Assembly: GCA_942490645.1 (NCBI GenBank)
Contig: CALNXN010000002.1
Coordinates: 1-64,000, forward strand
Origin: CALNXN01 sp942490645
Lineage (GTDB): Bacteria; Pseudomonadota; Alphaproteobacteria; Rhodobacterales; Rhodobacteraceae
Direction: 5' to 3'
Length of the DNA: 64,000 nucleotides
The notes below the pieces were generated by a model, which was not told the origin of the DNA, ran no database searches, and saw only the letters and a program-made list of their open reading frames with translations. Every line of letters starts with the position of its first letter. Positions within the stretch are counted from its first letter, which is position 1. Positions 1 through 7,843 of the stretch are shown here, piece by piece. Made by a program: the position numbers and the translations under genes.

Positions 1-714
1 AGCGTGCGTTTCCAGACATCTTCGCAGCGTCATTTCGGGGGGAAATGCAACCGTACGACGGACACTGGCGGAATCATGTTTTCTGAATGCGCTCTAATAG
101 GTGCTTCGCACGGCCAGAAGACATTTCCGCTTCTAGCCGAGCGAGTTGCAGCAGATTTTGAGCAAGACCCATTACAGGCGCCGCACCTCGGGCGAAAGCG
201 CTAGCCACGGTCCTTTCCTTTCGAGAAGATGCCGCATCGGCGATTAGTGAACAGACCGCGACGAGGCTTGCTGACAACGCTGTATCAATCATGAAGGCCA
301 ATCAACGCAATTTGGCGAAGACCTTTTTTGCCGCAGCGCAGTTGTTGATGGGATTGCTCCGATGTCGGAAGAGTAACCCAGGGTTTCTCGATCCAAAGAA
401 GTCGGAGAATCGCGAGAGGATAGAGACGGTTGCAGCAATTTTGCCGCTTGCGCGATCAAGATGGGAACGTGACGGAGATAAGAAAGCGTGGCGATGAAAT
501 GGTCGATTTGCTCGAAGCGAAAGGCATCAACGGCCTCATCTTGAAAGTTTTAGATCAGCTATCCGACTAATTTTCTAGTCAGTTGAAAAGCCTGCGCCAA
601 TCTCGGATCGCCTGGCTTTAATTCCGCTCCGGCCCGTCTTTAATCAGGACTGCGGCTTCGATCATCGCACGAAAACGCCCGAAAAACCCTGGTTTTAAAA
701 CCTACCTGATATTT
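1..714. other. No gene recognised upstream of the AAA ATPase
   Basis: Several short open frames cross this stretch on both strands, but none has a recognisable domain, a convincing ribosome-binding site or a plausible family. A short plus-strand frame ending in a TAA at about 568-570 closes with a hydrophilic, helical-looking tail (…LLEAKGINGLILKVLDQLSD). An in-frame stop about 130 bases upstream limits it, so it may be the tail of a decayed gene. A small inverted repeat, GACTA…TAGTC, lies at about 566-581. The last 100 bases presumably hold the promoter of the ATPase gene at 715, but I could not pick out one clear -35/-10 pair. Confidence 0.4.
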
Positions 715-1983
715 ATGCTGATCGAGTTACGCATCGTGAACCATCGCTCCATCCGCGACGAGCAGGTGTTGACCACCGAGGCGGTCGGGACAGGTGATGC
801 CGAAGACCTGCGCCCTAGAAGGGTCGCTGCGTCCTCCAAGCCCCTGTTGCCGGCGCTGGCGCTGTACGGTGCCAACGCCAGCGGCAAGAGCAATGTCTTG
901 TCGGCACTCGCGTTCATGCGCGATGCAGTGGTCGATTCGTACCGCCTGTGGCTGCCCGAGTGCGGGATTCCCCGCGAGCCATTCGCCGGCGGCGACAAAC
1001 CGGCAGAGCCATCGCTGTTCGAGTTGAAGATCATCGTGGACGATGTTCGCTACCAATACGGCTTCGTGGCCGATGATCGCAGATTTCTCGAAGAGTGGCT
1101 GTACGCCTGGCCGCGGGGCCGGCGGCAGACTTGGTTTGAGCGCGATGGCGATCGGTTCAGCTTCGGGCAGGGTCTGTCCGGCGACAACCGTTTGATCGAG
1201 CGCACCACCCGCGAAAATGCCTTGTTCCTATCCACTGCCGCGCAGTTGGCACATCCCCAGCTCCGCGCAATCTATGCGTGGTTCTTCTCGATCCCGGGAA
1301 TGGCGGGAAGTTTCCGGAAGAGACCGGAGCCGAAGCGACTGCGTCATCCTTCCTTTCGGGAAATGCTTGTCGACACGATCCTTGAGCCAGGACTTCTTAC
1401 CATCGATCCAGACGCTGAACAGGCCTTCACCGCCGAGCTGTTGCGCCGTGCCGATACCGGCATCGAAGAGATTCGTGAAGTCGTTATCGATCCGGAACAT
1501 GGGCCGGAGACCGAACTGAGGCATTCAGGCAACGGCAAGGACTACTGGTTGCCGCTCGAGGTCGAATCCAAGGGCACGCGTGCCTTGCTGGCGATCACCC
1601 CATTGTTGCACAGGAAGCTCTCGCTGGGGGGGCTGCTCGTCATCGACGAGTTGGAGGCGAGTCTGCACCCGGCACTGGCCGGCCAGATCGTGCAGCTGTT
1701 CAATGACCCCCGAACCAATCCGAAGCATGGGCAGCTCTTGTTCACGACCCACGACACCCACCTGCTTGGCGGGATGCTCGGCGATCCGCCGCTGCGGCGC
1801 GATCAGGTATGGCTGACGGAAAAGGATGCCGCCGGCGCGACCTGCCTCTATCCATTGACCGATTTCCGGCGGCGCGCGTCCGAGAACGTCGAACGCGGCT
1901 ATCTCCAAGGAAGGTTCGGTGCGATCCCTTATCTCGACGACCTGATCGCTCCAAGCGGCGCGCCCATCAGCGATGTCGAGTAG
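715..1983 (+). CDS. rloA: RloA-type AAA ATPase (OLD-like, AAA_15/AAA_21)
   Basis: This 422-residue ATPase resembles the RloA/AbiLi-like group that is often coded in restriction-modification and phage-defence islands. The N-terminus has the SMC/RecF-like strand pattern (LRIVNHRSIRDEQVLTTE). A Walker A motif, GANASGKSN, lies at about residues 52-60. The signature and Walker B region LLVIDELEASLHPAL has Asp311 and Glu312, and an H-loop-like FTTHDTHLL follows. The family normally pairs with a downstream RloB nuclease-like partner. Here the start of an overlapping rloB-like frame is visible at 1973, but it is cut short, so the pair is probably broken. ATP hydrolysis is inferred from intact motifs. 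The biological role, presumably defence, is inferred from family context only. Confidence 0.75.
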   Translation: MLIELRIVNHRSIRDEQVLTTEAVGTGDAEDLRPRRVAASSKPLLPALALYGANASGKSNVLSALAFMRDAVVDSYRLWLPECGIPREPFAGGDKPAEPSLFELKIIVDDVRYQYGFVADDRRFLEEWLYAWPRGRRQTWFERDGDRFSFGQGLSGDNRLIERTTRENALFLSTAAQLAHPQLRAIYAWFFSIPGMAGSFRKRPEPKRLRHPSFREMLVDTILEPGLLTIDPDAEQAFTAELLRRADTGIEEIREVVIDPEHGPETELRHSGNGKDYWLPLEVESKGTRALLAITPLLHRKLSLGGLLVIDELEASLHPALAGQIVQLFNDPRTNPKHGQLLFTTHDTHLLGGMLGDPPLRRDQVWLTEKDAAGATCLYPLTDFRRRASENVERGYLQGRFGAIPYLDDLIAPSGAPISDVE

Positions 1984-2113
1984 ACGACGAGATCGAGGGC
2001 GTCGGCCGGCGCGGGGCACTGCGCGGCTCGAGCCGCGGCGGATGCTGCTGGTTGTCTGCGAAGGTCAAGTCGATCTGGTGGCGTCGGTGAAGAGTTGCCC
2101 TTCAGCCTTGTAG
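1973..2113 (+). pseudogene. rloB: Truncated rloB-like remnant
   Basis: An ATG inside the last codons of the ATPase gene opens a 46-codon frame. It begins with a basic Arg-rich leader and reaches RRMLLVVCEGQVD, then leaves any recognisable sequence and stops. Full RloB proteins typically begin with a basic stretch followed by a strand and a CEGEKTEP-like Toprim-type acidic motif. The 11-base overlap with the ATPase gene is also typical of rloAB coupling. I therefore read this as the 5' end of rloB, disrupted right after the CEG motif by a deletion, or by the insertion event that left the IS91-like remnant downstream. About 300 bases of unassignable sequence (2114-2401) follow. The assignment rests on a short match and on context. 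Confidence 0.5.
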
Positions 2114-2401
2114 ACTCGCCGCCGTGCCGTAGGCACGCCTGGGATCGTCGGCAAGCTCGAACCGATAGGAAATCCAAGCCACCCTGAGCGTCCAGGTTGG
2201 CTCGGAACAGGACGCTAGCAGGGGCGGGACCTGTGGTCAACGCCGAACAGCGGGGCTGACGAGCGTCGGGGGCGGTGCGGGCACGGGCGTTGTGGGGTGC
2301 GGGGCTCGCAGCTGCGGTGGAGCGTGGCGCCGGAACACGAGTGGGGCTGCACCGTCTCCCGCGAGAGACGGCGGCTACCACGCCATGCGCTGATCCCAGT
2401 C

Positions 2402-2611
2402 TCAAATAGGCTCGAAGTCCGGGTCGGGCTGTTGGCAGAGATGCCAGTCCGGCATCGGCTCGGGAGCATCGTCCCAGGCGGACGGTCCGCGTGCGGGCGT
2501 GATCAGCGGTGGACGCGGCGGCTCACCGAGCGCCAAGAGAATCCGCTCGACGGGCGCGGCCTCGGTGATGAATGCAATCAGGCGCCTATCCGCGCCGCGG
2601 TTGGGGCAGGT
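2402..2611 (-). pseudogene. C-terminal remnant of an IS91-family (Y2) transposase
   Basis: Read on the minus strand, this frame gives a CP-containing segment followed by RRLIAFITEAAPVERIL, then an ARGPSAWDDAPEP-type proline-rich stretch and DWHLCQQPDPDFEPI before the stop at 2402-2404. This closely resembles the C-terminal tail of IS91-like rolling-circle transposases, where RLIAFITEAAPVQRIL and PDFEFDQ are characteristic. The catalytic tyrosine region and the whole N-terminus are missing, so the element is dead. It lies between the cut rloB and the P-type ATPase gene and probably marks the rearrangement that disrupted the RloAB pair. The stretch 2114-2401 next to it holds nothing I can name and may include the old IS terminus. 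Confidence 0.55.
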
Positions 2612-2635
2612 TCGGGTCTGTCCCTGTCTTCCTAA

Positions 2636-5335
2636 TCAGGTTGCCTGATGGACCGGGTTGCCAAACAGGCGGTTGCGAGCCACCTTGCGCACAAGATCGA
2701 TGGGGATGATCAGAACCGCCATCGCGAGCACAAGCACCCACTCTTGCAGCGTCAGGCCGACCGTGCGTAAGACTTCGCCGCCGAAAGTGATGAAGATCAC
2801 CTGGATGGCCATGATCGATGGGATGATGATCGAGAACAGCCGGTTATCGAGCAGGTGCTCGAATAGGTTCAGCCCTTGTGTGCGGGCGTTGAAGGTATTG
2901 AAGACCTGCACGAAGACGAAGAAGGCGAAGAAGGCTGTCAGGAACTTGGCTTCTGCCTCGACTGAGCCGGTGGCATGGCCGCCGTCGAACCAGCCTTGCG
3001 TGACTGGACTGGTGAGGAACAGGATGCTGAGTGCGGCGATCACGCCGCCGTTGATCAAGATCGACGACCACATATCGTTATTGATCAGCGGCTCATCGCG
3101 GCGTAGCGGTTTCTCCTGCATGTAGCGTTGCAGGGCGGCCTCGCCAGCGAAGGCCAGACCTGCCAACGTATCCATGATGATGTTGAGCCACAGGAGCTGG
3201 GTCATCGTCAGCGGTAGGTCGAAGCCGAAGAACTGACCCAAGAAGACGACCAGGATCGCCGAGACATTGACGGTCAGCTGGAAGATCAGGAATTTACGGA
3301 TCGACTTGAAGAGGGTGCGGCCGTAGAGAACTGCCTTGGTCAGCGACGAGAAGTTATCGTCGAGGATGACAATGTCGCTCGATTCCTTGGTCATCTCGGT
3401 GCCACTGCCCATCGCGAAGCCGACATCGGCATTCTTGACGGCCGGGGCGTCGTTGACCCCATCGCCGGTCATGCCGACGACCAGCCCCAGCTCCTTGGCG
3501 AGCTTGACGAGCCGGCTCTTGTCGGTGGGGAAGGCGCGGGCAACGACATAGAGGTGCGGGAGGATCGTTTTCAGCTCATCGTCGGAGAGCCCGCCGAGCT
3601 CGGTCGAGGTCATGATGACGGCCTCGGGATCGTCCTCGAGTAGACCGACGTCCTTGGCGATCGCCTGTGCCGTTTCCTTCGCATCGCCGGTGATCATCAC
3701 GACATGGATGCCGGCGTCTTTGGCGGTCTTGACCGAGGCGTAGGCCGTCTCCCGCAGCTCGTCGCGCATGCCGAATATGCCGACCAGCGTCAGGTCGGCC
3801 GGCAGCGCGTTGCTGTCGTCGATTGGGGTATCGGTCACGGCCACCGCGAGCAGCCGCATGGCACGCGCCGACAGCTCGCTCATGGCCTGCTGGAGGGTGT
3901 TCGTGTCCGTCAGTTCGTGCGGCTCATTATCGCCGTTGAGGTAGTGACGGCAGTTTTTCAGGATGACCTCTGGCGCCCCTTTCACCAGGGTTAGGGATCG
4001 CTTGCCGGTGACCTGGGTCGCCGAGAACTTGCGCGTACTGCTGAAGGGAATCAGGTTGACGATATCGGTTGTGTCATCTTGGGCTAGATATGGGGTGACG
4101 AAGCGCAACAGGGCCTGCTCAGTGCGGTCTGCGCCAACCATCTTGATGTCGTTCGGATCGCTTGCGTCGATAACGGCGCTGGTGTTGTTGCGCAAGGCGA
4201 ACCCGGCATCGTCACGCAGCGCTTGGGGGATGTCTTGCAGGTGCTCGTAGCCGATGCCGGTGCCGTCGAGAAAGCTGCTGACCGACAGCCGGCCTTGGGT
4301 CAGCGTGCCGGTCTTGTCGGAGTAGAGGATGTTTAGGCTGCCCGCCGTTTCGATACCGAGCAGCTTGCGGACCAGCACCTTGACGCTGAGCAGCTTCTTC
4401 ATGTTGATCGCCAGCACCATCGCAATCATCATCGGCAGACCCTCGGGCACAGCGACGACGATGACAATGATCGCGAGGATCGCGGCCGTCACGAAATCCT
4501 TGACGATGATTCCACCGTCCTGCGCCCAATAGGCATCAAAGCCCCCGCCCTGCAGGAACATGTTGTTGAACATGAAGGCGAGGAAGATGAAAGTCGCGCC
4601 GATGTAGCCGAACATCGCGATGTGCCCGCCGAGCGTCGTGAGCTTGTGCTGCAAGGGCGAGAGGCGGTCTTCGGCCGAGACCAGTTCCTGCATCGTCTGC
4701 CCATAGCGTGTTTGGTTGCCGACGGCGGTCACGCGCATCACGCACTCGCCGTCGACGAGCAGTCCAGCGCGAAACAGACGATTCTCTTCGTCGGCTTCGG
4801 CAGGATTTGCCTCTTCGCGCAAGGCTGCCTTCTTGACCGGCTCGGATTCACCGGTCAGCGCAGCTTCGTCGATCTCGGCATGACCGGCGATCAGTAGGCC
4901 GTCGGTTGGGATCGTATCGCCCGGTTGTAGAAGAATGTGATCGCCGACGACGAGGTCGTTGATCCGGATCTCGGTCAGGTGGCCGTTGCGGAACACCTTG
5001 ACCAGGATCATTGATGCCTCTTCTAACAGGCGCTGAAACGATTGCTCGTTGCTGTACTCCGACCAGGTCGCAACGAAGGTCGCAATCACGACCGCGAAGG
5101 CGATGCCGACGCTCTCGTACCACTCGGCGTAGCCAAACAGCCAGAGCGTGAGTGTGATCAGCAGCGCGAAAACCAGGATGATGATAATCGGATCTTTTAG
5201 GTTACCGACCAGCTTGTCCATAAAGCCCTCGGTTTCCTGACTCGCAACCGCGTTCGAGCCATGCTCGGAGCGTGATTGTGCGACCTCTGTATCGGTGAGT
5301 CCAGAATAGGCGAATTTCATGTTAGAGATTTCCAA
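2636..5335 (-). CDS. P-type (type II) calcium-transporting-type ATPase
   Basis: This 899-residue cation-pumping ATPase has a complete set of P-type motifs. They are an N-terminal cation-ATPase domain, TGES in the actuator domain at residues 161-164, PEGLP in the M4 helix, the phosphorylated Asp340 in DKTGTLT, and TGDGVND near residue 620. Four C-terminal membrane helices follow. The PEGLP motif and overall length fit the Ca2+-ATPase (PMCA/SERCA-like) branch rather than heavy-metal pumps. The ion is inferred, not proven; Mn2+ or Na+/K+ remain possible. Ca2+-type ATPases recur beside ter genes, and TerD domains bind Ca2+, so export of Ca2+ as part of the Ter response is plausible. The gene is transcribed in the same direction as the ter genes but 319 bases beyond pgpA, so it may have its own promoter. 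Confidence 0.88.
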   Translation of the reverse strand: MEISNMKFAYSGLTDTEVAQSRSEHGSNAVASQETEGFMDKLVGNLKDPIIIILVFALLITLTLWLFGYAEWYESVGIAFAVVIATFVATWSEYSNEQSFQRLLEEASMILVKVFRNGHLTEIRINDLVVGDHILLQPGDTIPTDGLLIAGHAEIDEAALTGESEPVKKAALREEANPAEADEENRLFRAGLLVDGECVMRVTAVGNQTRYGQTMQELVSAEDRLSPLQHKLTTLGGHIAMFGYIGATFIFLAFMFNNMFLQGGGFDAYWAQDGGIIVKDFVTAAILAIIVIVVAVPEGLPMMIAMVLAINMKKLLSVKVLVRKLLGIETAGSLNILYSDKTGTLTQGRLSVSSFLDGTGIGYEHLQDIPQALRDDAGFALRNNTSAVIDASDPNDIKMVGADRTEQALLRFVTPYLAQDDTTDIVNLIPFSSTRKFSATQVTGKRSLTLVKGAPEVILKNCRHYLNGDNEPHELTDTNTLQQAMSELSARAMRLLAVAVTDTPIDDSNALPADLTLVGIFGMRDELRETAYASVKTAKDAGIHVVMITGDAKETAQAIAKDVGLLEDDPEAVIMTSTELGGLSDDELKTILPHLYVVARAFPTDKSRLVKLAKELGLVVGMTGDGVNDAPAVKNADVGFAMGSGTEMTKESSDIVILDDNFSSLTKAVLYGRTLFKSIRKFLIFQLTVNVSAILVVFLGQFFGFDLPLTMTQLLWLNIIMDTLAGLAFAGEAALQRYMQEKPLRRDEPLINNDMWSSILINGGVIAALSILFLTSPVTQGWFDGGHATGSVEAEAKFLTAFFAFFVFVQVFNTFNARTQGLNLFEHLLDNRLFSIIIPSIMAIQVIFITFGGEVLRTVGLTLQEWVLVLAMAVLIIPIDLVRKVARNRLFGNPVHQAT

Positions 5336-5654
5336 AAAGCCGTTATGAATTGGAGGTAGGATCGCAAGATTCTTCCTGATGGCGTTGCCGTCAAGTCTAT
5401 CAGAGCTGCTGGTAGGCGTCCCTGCCGGCGAGTTGCGCGCAGATCATTTGGCCAAGGCGCGCTTACGCAGGCCATGCGGTTGGTGCGCAAGAGACGAGCA
5501 GCAACCGTCCCCCCGGGGTCTCAGACGGCAGCGAGTGTCGATTGTAAGGTTGGCTAGGGGCAGGCAAACAACCAGGCGAGCGACGAGCAAGGGCTCTTGG
5601 GGAAAGGCGCAAGGCAGTACCCGAGTGTGCGTACCGATGTCAAAAGCGACGCGA
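5336..5654. other. Intergenic gap between pgpA and the P-type ATPase gene
   Basis: No frame here looks like a real gene. The stretch should contain the promoter and leader of the ATPase gene (start at 5335), with a GGAAAT-like weak ribosome-binding region just upstream of the start. It also contains a GC-rich palindrome CCCCCCGGGG near 5510. I see no convincing intrinsic terminator for pgpA. Confidence 0.4.
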
Positions 5655-6146
5655 TTACAGCAATGGGATTGCGAATGCGAGCGCGGCGTGCAACAGCAGG
5701 CAGGCCATGACGCCGGCGATGACGTCGTCGAGCATGATGCCGAGACCGCCCTGGATACGCCGGTCTACCCAGCCGATCGGCCAGGGTTTCCAGATGTCGA
5801 ACAGGCGGAACAGCGCAAACCCCGCCAGGATGCTGGTGAGGCTGAGCGGCACGGCCGTCATGGTCACCAGCATGCCGACGATCTCATCCCAGACCACCGA
5901 AGGCGGGTCCTTGCGCCCGAGCGCAATCGCTGCCTCCCCGCACAGCGGAATGCCGACCGCCAGCAGCAGCACCGTGATGCCGATGTAGACGGGCAGCGGC
6001 GTTGGCAACAATGCCAGCGCCAGCACCACCCCCGGTAGCGTGCCGAAGGTGCCCGGCGCCACCGGCGCACGGCCGCTGCCGAAGCCCTGCGCGAGAAACA
6101 GCACGACCTTGGTGCGCATCCCGGTGGATTGGTTTGGGACCGTCAT
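5655..6146 (-). CDS. pgpA: Phosphatidylglycerophosphatase A
   Basis: PgpA dephosphorylates phosphatidylglycerophosphate to phosphatidylglycerol at the inner membrane. The 163-residue protein shows the family blocks in order: GSGRAPVAPGTFGTL near the N-terminus, DPPSVVWDEIVG in the middle, FALFRLFDIWKPWPI, and GGLGIMLDDVIAG near the C-terminus. Hydrophobic segments lie between them. The length matches the family. It begins 7 bases after the end of the upstream terD gene, so it is likely co-transcribed with the ter genes. A link between membrane lipid synthesis and the Ter response could be real or simply positional. The conserved acidic residues expected for the Mg2+-dependent active site are present. 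Confidence 0.9.
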   Translation of the reverse strand: MTVPNQSTGMRTKVVLFLAQGFGSGRAPVAPGTFGTLPGVVLALALLPTPLPVYIGITVLLLAVGIPLCGEAAIALGRKDPPSVVWDEIVGMLVTMTAVPLSLTSILAGFALFRLFDIWKPWPIGWVDRRIQGGLGIMLDDVIAGVMACLLLHAALAFAIPLL

Positions 6147-6153
6147 GGGGATC

Positions 6154-6729
6154 TTAGCCGTTGACGCCGTAGTCCCTGGTTAGACCTTCGAGCCCGTCGG
6201 CATAGCCGGCACCGACCGCTTTGAACTTCCACTCCTCGCCGCGACGGTACAGCTCACCGAAGATGACCGCGGTCTCGGTGGCATAGTCCTCGCTGAGATC
6301 AAAGCGCATGACCTCGCTGTCGTTGGCGCTGTCGACCGCGCGGATAAAGGCGTTGTTGACCTGGCCGAAGTTCTGACCGCGCCCCGCGGCGTCGTAGATG
6401 GTGACCGCGAAGACGACCTTTTCGGCATTCGCCGGTAGTTTCGGCAGGTCCACGACGATGACCTCGTCATCGCCTTCGCCTTCGCCGGTGAGGTTGTCGC
6501 CCATATGCACGACCGCCTCTTCCGGGCTCTTGAGGTTGTTGAAGTAGACGAAGTGCTGGCTCGATACCACCTTGCCGTCGGCGCCGACGACCAGCGCGCT
6601 GGCGTCCAGATCGAAGTCCTTGCCGTCGGTGGTGCGGGCATCCCAGCCTAGCCCGAACTTCACGCTCGTCATGCCGGGTGCCTCTTTGGTGAGAGAGACA
6701 TTGCCGCCTTTGGTCAGATTCACTGCCAT
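6154..6729 (-). CDS. terD: TerD-family calcium-binding stress protein
   Basis: This is a single-domain TerD protein of 191 residues, the standard length. It starts at MAVNLTKGG, within a longer open frame that extends upstream without support. Diagnostic features are the N-terminal beta-strand LTKGGNVSLTKEAPG, the acidic loop DFDLDASALV, GDNLTGEGEGDDEVIVVDL, and the C-terminal GEEWKFKAVGAGY block. The conserved Asp/Glu residues form the Ca2+ sites in characterised TerD proteins. TerD proteins are cytoplasmic and are thought to act with TerB and TerC at the membrane in stress and tellurite resistance. No TerC is seen in this window. The protein is a close paralogue of the product of the gene at 6942. 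Confidence 0.92.
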   Translation of the reverse strand: MAVNLTKGGNVSLTKEAPGMTSVKFGLGWDARTTDGKDFDLDASALVVGADGKVVSSQHFVYFNNLKSPEEAVVHMGDNLTGEGEGDDEVIVVDLPKLPANAEKVVFAVTIYDAAGRGQNFGQVNNAFIRAVDSANDSEVMRFDLSEDYATETAVIFGELYRRGEEWKFKAVGAGYADGLEGLTRDYGVNG

Positions 6730-6864
6730 GGTTTGTTTTCCTACTGTGGTGAATGATGCCAAGCCACTGGCTGGTTGGCGTAGAGGGCGCACCGATTGAC
6801 TCGGTGCGCGGTGATTGGGAGAGGCATTGCTTGATGCCGCCAAATGCTTGCAGACAAGCCCAAC

Positions 6865-6893
6865 GGTGGATGCGCTTCGCTTATCCACCCTAC
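6865..6893. repeat. Interspersed palindromic repeat, copy 1
   Basis: GGTGGAT (6865-6871) pairs with ATCCACC (6883-6889) around an 11-base loop containing GCGCTTCGCTT, and CTAC follows. A second copy at 9824 keeps the same loop context but has GGCGGAT/ATCCGCC. The two arms have changed together, so the hairpin itself looks conserved. The element lies between two terD genes in the left block. It resembles dispersed extragenic hairpins common in gammaproteobacterial genomes. Confidence 0.7.
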
Positions 6894-6941
6894 GTGCCGC
6901 CTGTTTCAGTTGCTATTGACTCGATCCCAAGTCAAGTTTCG

Positions 6942-7517
6942 CTAAACGTTAACGCCGTACTGTTTCGCCATGGCCGCTAGACCGCCGGAGTATCCTTGGC
7001 CGATCGCATTAAATTTCCACTCGTTGCCGTGGCGGTAGATCTCGCCGAACACCATCGCGGTCTCGGTGGAGTAGTCCTCGCCCAGATCGAAGCGTAGCAC
7101 CTCCTGATCGTTGTCCTTGTTGACGAAGCGGATGAAGGCGTTGCTGACCTGACCGAAGTTTTGTCCGCGGGCCTCGGCCTCGTGGATGGTCACCGTGAAC
7201 ACAATCTTGCTGATGTCTGGTGCGACATTGTCCAGAAACACGTTGATGACCTCGTCATCGCCTTCGCCGCTGCCGTCGAGGTTGTCGCCGGTGTGCTGTA
7301 CGCCCTTGTCCGGCGACTCGAGCTGGTTGTAGAAGATGAAGTGGGCATCGGACTTGGAGCGCCCGGCCTCGTCGAGCATGAATGCCGAGGCGTCGAGATC
7401 GAAATCCGCGCCGTCGGTCGCGCGCGAGTCCCAGCCGAGTCCGACGTGGATGTTCTTCAACCCAGGCGCGGCCTTGTCGAGGGAAATGCGCCCACCTTTC
7501 TGTAGCGAAACTGCCAT
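6942..7517 (-). CDS. terD: TerD-family calcium-binding stress protein (second copy)
   Basis: This 191-residue TerD paralogue starts at MAVSLQKGG. It carries the same ordered blocks as the neighbouring copy: ISLDKAAPGLKNIHVGLGW, the acidic loop DFDLDASAF, GDNLDGSGEGDDEVINV, and the C-terminal NEWKFNAIGQGYSGG. The Ca2+-coordinating acidic residues are intact. Gene order and paralogy suggest a tandem duplication (TerD/TerE-type pair), although I cannot assign TerD versus TerE or TerZ from sequence alone. A 14-base tandem repeat lies immediately upstream of the start, and a strong ribosome-binding candidate, GGAGATC, sits about 8 bases before the ATG. The gap of 212 bases to the next terD contains the palindromic repeat. 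Confidence 0.92.
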   Translation of the reverse strand: MAVSLQKGGRISLDKAAPGLKNIHVGLGWDSRATDGADFDLDASAFMLDEAGRSKSDAHFIFYNQLESPDKGVQHTGDNLDGSGEGDDEVINVFLDNVAPDISKIVFTVTIHEAEARGQNFGQVSNAFIRFVNKDNDQEVLRFDLGEDYSTETAMVFGEIYRHGNEWKFNAIGQGYSGGLAAMAKQYGVNV

Positions 7518-7536
7518 ATCGAAGATCTCCTAATCA

Positions 7537-7591
7537 GTGTAAGTCAATCGGTGTAAGCCAATCGGCCTAAGCCAATCGGCCTAGTCAACTG
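7537..7591. repeat. Four-copy 14-base tandem repeat upstream of terD
   Basis: Units at 7537-7550, 7551-7564, 7565-7578 and 7579-7591 follow the pattern G(T/C)(G/C)TAAGYCAATCG. The last unit is degenerate and one base short. The array starts 20 bases upstream of the terD start at 7517, within the likely 5' leader or promoter. It could be replication-slippage DNA or a set of phased protein sites. Confidence 0.7.
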
Positions 7592-7725
7592 GCCGTCGCC
7601 AGCCTCTGCCCGGCCAACTTCATTGCGCATGCGCCACCGGCCGGTCGCGCGTCGCATGCTCATCCACAGTGTCCTACTGACGTGACGGTTCAGAAACAAC
7701 ATGGACATCACCGCGGACGGAAACA

Positions 7726-7813
7726 AACTACGAAAAGCGCGAAATACGCGAAATTGAGCAGGAGTTAACCTGTATTTGGAGAATTTTCGCGCTTTTTGCG
7801 TTTTTCGTAGTTC
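7726..7813. repeat. 88-base imperfect inverted repeat in the ter gap
   Basis: The left arm begins AACTACGAAAAGCGCGAAA at 7726, and the right arm ends CGCTTTTTGCGTTTTTCGTAG near 7810. Together they form a stem of roughly 30 bases with a few mismatches around a loop of about 25 bases. The element fills the gap between the fused terA gene (stop at 7844) and the terD gene (start at 7517). It could act as a bidirectional terminator, because the transcript would end in a T-rich arm, or it could be a small dispersed palindromic element. Confidence 0.65.
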
Positions 7814-7843
7814 AAAAAAGATGAACCACGTGCTATTGAATCG

